Assembly: GCA_006247105.1 (NCBI GenBank) | Contig: CM016926.1 | Coordinates: 1,798,001 to 1,862,000, forward strand | DNA: 64,000 nt | Direction of reading: 5' to 3' | Origin: Giardia muris | Taxonomy: Eukaryota; Fornicata; Diplomonadida; Hexamitidae | Part shown: positions 62,361-64,000 of the stretch, piece by piece | How positions within the stretch are numbered: position 1 is the first letter of the stretch | Layout: every line of letters begins with the position of its first letter | Position numbers and translations under genes: made by a program | The notes under the pieces: generated by a model | What the model was told of the DNA's origin: nothing | What the model saw: only the letters and a program-made list of their open reading frames with translations | Database searches by the model: none

Positions 62361-64000
62361 CTATGGGCCCGGTTCCGAAGGCTCAGACGGTACCGCATCT
62401 TCGGGATCGATATTCTGCAATTTGAATGGAGATAGGTGCCGTTTGGTGGTAACTAGGTATATGTAGACTGCATCAACGGCATGACGCGTGAAACGGTCAA
62501 TGTCGTTATCATGAAGGCCCGGGACTAGGTTCTGGGAGTTCTTCCTAGAAAGCCTCTCAAGTTGCCCAAGAACCCTGTTACTACACAGGGCGATGAAACG
62601 ATGCCTTAATGGGTCGAAACAGACTTTTTGGAAGTCCGCTGGCACGGCCACCGTAAGCCCGCAATCATATAGCATACTTGGTGGGAGATATGCCGTCGCA
62701 TCCAAAGCGTCTTTAAGAAGCTGGAGGATTGCTCGATGCATGACTTTTCCATACCCATTCATGCACTTGGAGGCAGAATCGTAGATACTAGCATTAAAGT
62801 CATCACCGATACCACGACGTATACATGAACGCCTGACTTGAGAGAAATTGGCCTGATACTTCTTGCACACCTCCTCTACGGCAGTAGCTGTCATGGGATA
62901 GATCTCCGGGAAGCGACGGTTCCCACTAACCTTAGGTAACATTCGACATAGCATGACACTTAGAGAATCGACATGGTCCTTGTACTCGTTGGGAGAGCTC
63001 ATCCCAAGGACCGTATGCGCGTCAAAGGTGCGCTGTTTTGGGGTTTTAAGGGCAAGTTCCTCCGAAAACTTCAGAAAGATGTTGTTAAGGATCTCCGAAC
63101 CACGTAGCTCTAAGTTGCTGAGCTCCTTGTAAGTATGTACCAGCCTGTACGTATTAATGGCATCTGGAACAAGATTCTTAACATCCACTGGGTCATGACT
63201 CAAAGCAGCCTCGCAATCGATAGCTAGAAACATGGCCGCTTGCGATAAAACTTTCCGTTGTCTAAGTGCGGTCTGGCCTCGTGGACAGGCCTCAAGGACT
63301 ATATCGGGATCGAAGATCTTTGCCGTCTGTGTGGCAGTCGACTCGAGAGTTGAGATCTCAAAAAGAGTTTCGAGGACACGCCAGGAGACAGACTTGATCT
63401 CTTTCGAGAGCGGTTCCGGGGCGGTATCCCGACTATTCAGAAGACTGATATAAGACTTCGAGGAAAGTTTCTCAGGAAGCTCGCCACCGGAGTCATCCTT
63501 CTCTTCATTAGCGAAGAGATGATCGCATGTGGAATACCCGACCATCCAGGTGCCATCTGCGGCGGCATTGAGAAGAAAGGCTCTCTCCGCCCCCAAGACT
63601 CCTTTGTCATCGGGCGGGAAGACCTTATCCAATAGAGTATCATGGCCATTAGCATCCAGCTTCTGAGCCAAGTGGGCCACGTTATAGGAGTGCTCGTCAA
63701 ACTCGAACAGTTGCGAGACATCATTGAGCTCGACGATGCGTTCGCACCTAACGTCATCGACGGTTGCGTAGGTCATTGTCCGTTTAACCATGTGTTTCGC
63801 AATCATCTTCTCCTCGATGGTGTTGCAACAGACTAGGCGGTAGACGACGACCTCTCTCTCCTGGAGATATCTATAGGCGCGGCCAATGGCTTGTGCTTCA
63901 GCCTGTGGGTTCCAATTCGGCTCGAGAAGGATCACTCTATTGGCACCGGTGAGGTTCAACCCCATCGAGCCAATGGCGGTGGTCATTAGGAAGGCACTAA
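62361..64000 (-). CDS. SNF2-family ATPase, ATRX/RAD54-like, C-terminal part (runs off right edge)
   Basis: This is the 3' end of a chromatin-remodelling or DNA-translocating ATPase. The frame continues upstream of the first internal ATG at 63986 to the window end (S-A-F-L before it). It reads AFLMTTAIGSMGLNLTGANRVILLEPNWNPQ, the SNF2 motif V region. EAQAIGRAYRYLQ is motif VI (Q..GRAYR), then VVVYRLVCCNTIEEKM. The following residues VKRTMTYATVDD..CERIVELND match the ATRX-type continuation (V-T-K-Q..VVDQ..VERHFTMNEL). A 450-residue C-terminal helical region of unknown fold follows. The true start, N-terminal domains and motifs I to IV lie outside the window. ATRX versus RAD54-like cannot be settled here. 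Confidence 0.88.
   Translation of the reverse strand, partial: SAFLMTTAIGSMGLNLTGANRVILLEPNWNPQAEAQAIGRAYRYLQEREVVVYRLVCCNTIEEKMIAKHMVKRTMTYATVDDVRCERIVELNDVSQLFEFDEHSYNVAHLAQKLDANGHDTLLDKVFPPDDKGVLGAERAFLLNAAADGTWMVGYSTCDHLFANEEKDDSGGELPEKLSSKSYISLLNSRDTAPEPLSKEIKSVSWRVLETLFEISTLESTATQTAKIFDPDIVLEACPRGQTALRQRKVLSQAAMFLAIDCEAALSHDPVDVKNLVPDAINTYRLVHTYKELSNLELRGSEILNNIFLKFSEELALKTPKQRTFDAHTVLGMSSPNEYKDHVDSLSVMLCRMLPKVSGNRRFPEIYPMTATAVEEVCKKYQANFSQVRRSCIRRGIGDDFNASIYDSASKCMNGYGKVMHRAILQLLKDALDATAYLPPSMLYDCGLTVAVPADFQKVCFDPLRHRFIALCSNRVLGQLERLSRKNSQNLVPGLHDNDIDRFTRHAVDAVYIYLVTTKRHLSPFKLQNIDPEDAVPSEPSEPGP

Overview
The window reads as nuclear DNA of a diplomonad flagellate, most likely a Giardia. 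G. muris is my guess, because the sequence is moderately GC-rich. The support is indirect but consistent. Protein-coding sequence fills almost everything, no introns are visible, and intergenic gaps run from a few to a few hundred bases. Start codons follow short A/T-rich tracts (for example ...TTTAAAATG), as Giardia initiators do. Exact AGTRAAY poly(A) signals overlap or follow several stop codons. The gene content is also typical: NEK-type kinases with ankyrin repeats, ankyrin/coiled-coil '21.1-like' proteins, axonemal proteins, a tubulin-type carboxypeptidase and a cytosolic malate dehydrogenase. I see no rRNA, tRNA, CRISPR array, insertion sequence or transposon.

Layout. 1-3745 (-) is the open 5' portion of a very large protein that leaves the window on the left. 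3854-6087 holds an LRR protein and a small basic protein. 6108-11594 (+) is a double-length DRC7 (nexin-dynein regulatory complex). 11596-22052 is a tight minus-strand block: two NEK-like kinases, an ankyrin/coiled-coil protein and a cytosolic carboxypeptidase. 22148-31279 (+) holds an ArfGAP, a DCUN1-like protein with a huge Pro/Gln-rich tail, phosphatidylinositol synthase, a Dhh1/DDX6-like DEAD-box helicase and DPH1. 31286-32626 (-) is a coiled-coil protein. 32858-38102 is a large inverted repeat with two divergent ankyrin-NEK kinase genes. 38442-43790 (+) holds a Kelch/coiled-coil protein, a metallophosphoesterase and an orphan. 43805-47953 (-) is a large orphan. 48197-51013 holds malate dehydrogenase, a degenerate kinesin-14-like protein (-) and the Pol III subunit RPC11 (-). 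51020-59797 (+) holds a ZGRF1-like SF1 helicase, two ankyrin proteins and an axonemal dynein intermediate chain. 59799-62279 (-) is an NHL beta-propeller protein, and 62361-64000 (-) is the C-terminal part of an ATRX/RAD54-like SNF2 ATPase that leaves the window on the right.

Common threads. Several genes belong to flagella and microtubules: DRC7, the dynein intermediate chain, the carboxypeptidase, the NEK kinases and the pseudo-kinesin. Others are housekeeping: RNA decay, diphthamide synthesis, Pol III transcription, phosphatidylinositol synthesis and vesicle traffic. The genes are monocistronic neighbours rather than operons. The most notable observations are the inverted repeat of about 2,017 bp with apparently identical arms, and the kinesin-14-like protein that has lost its nucleotide-binding loop. 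Next come the split, eroded kinase, the DCUN1-like fusion, and divergent gene pairs whose start codons lie only 6 and 20 bp apart.
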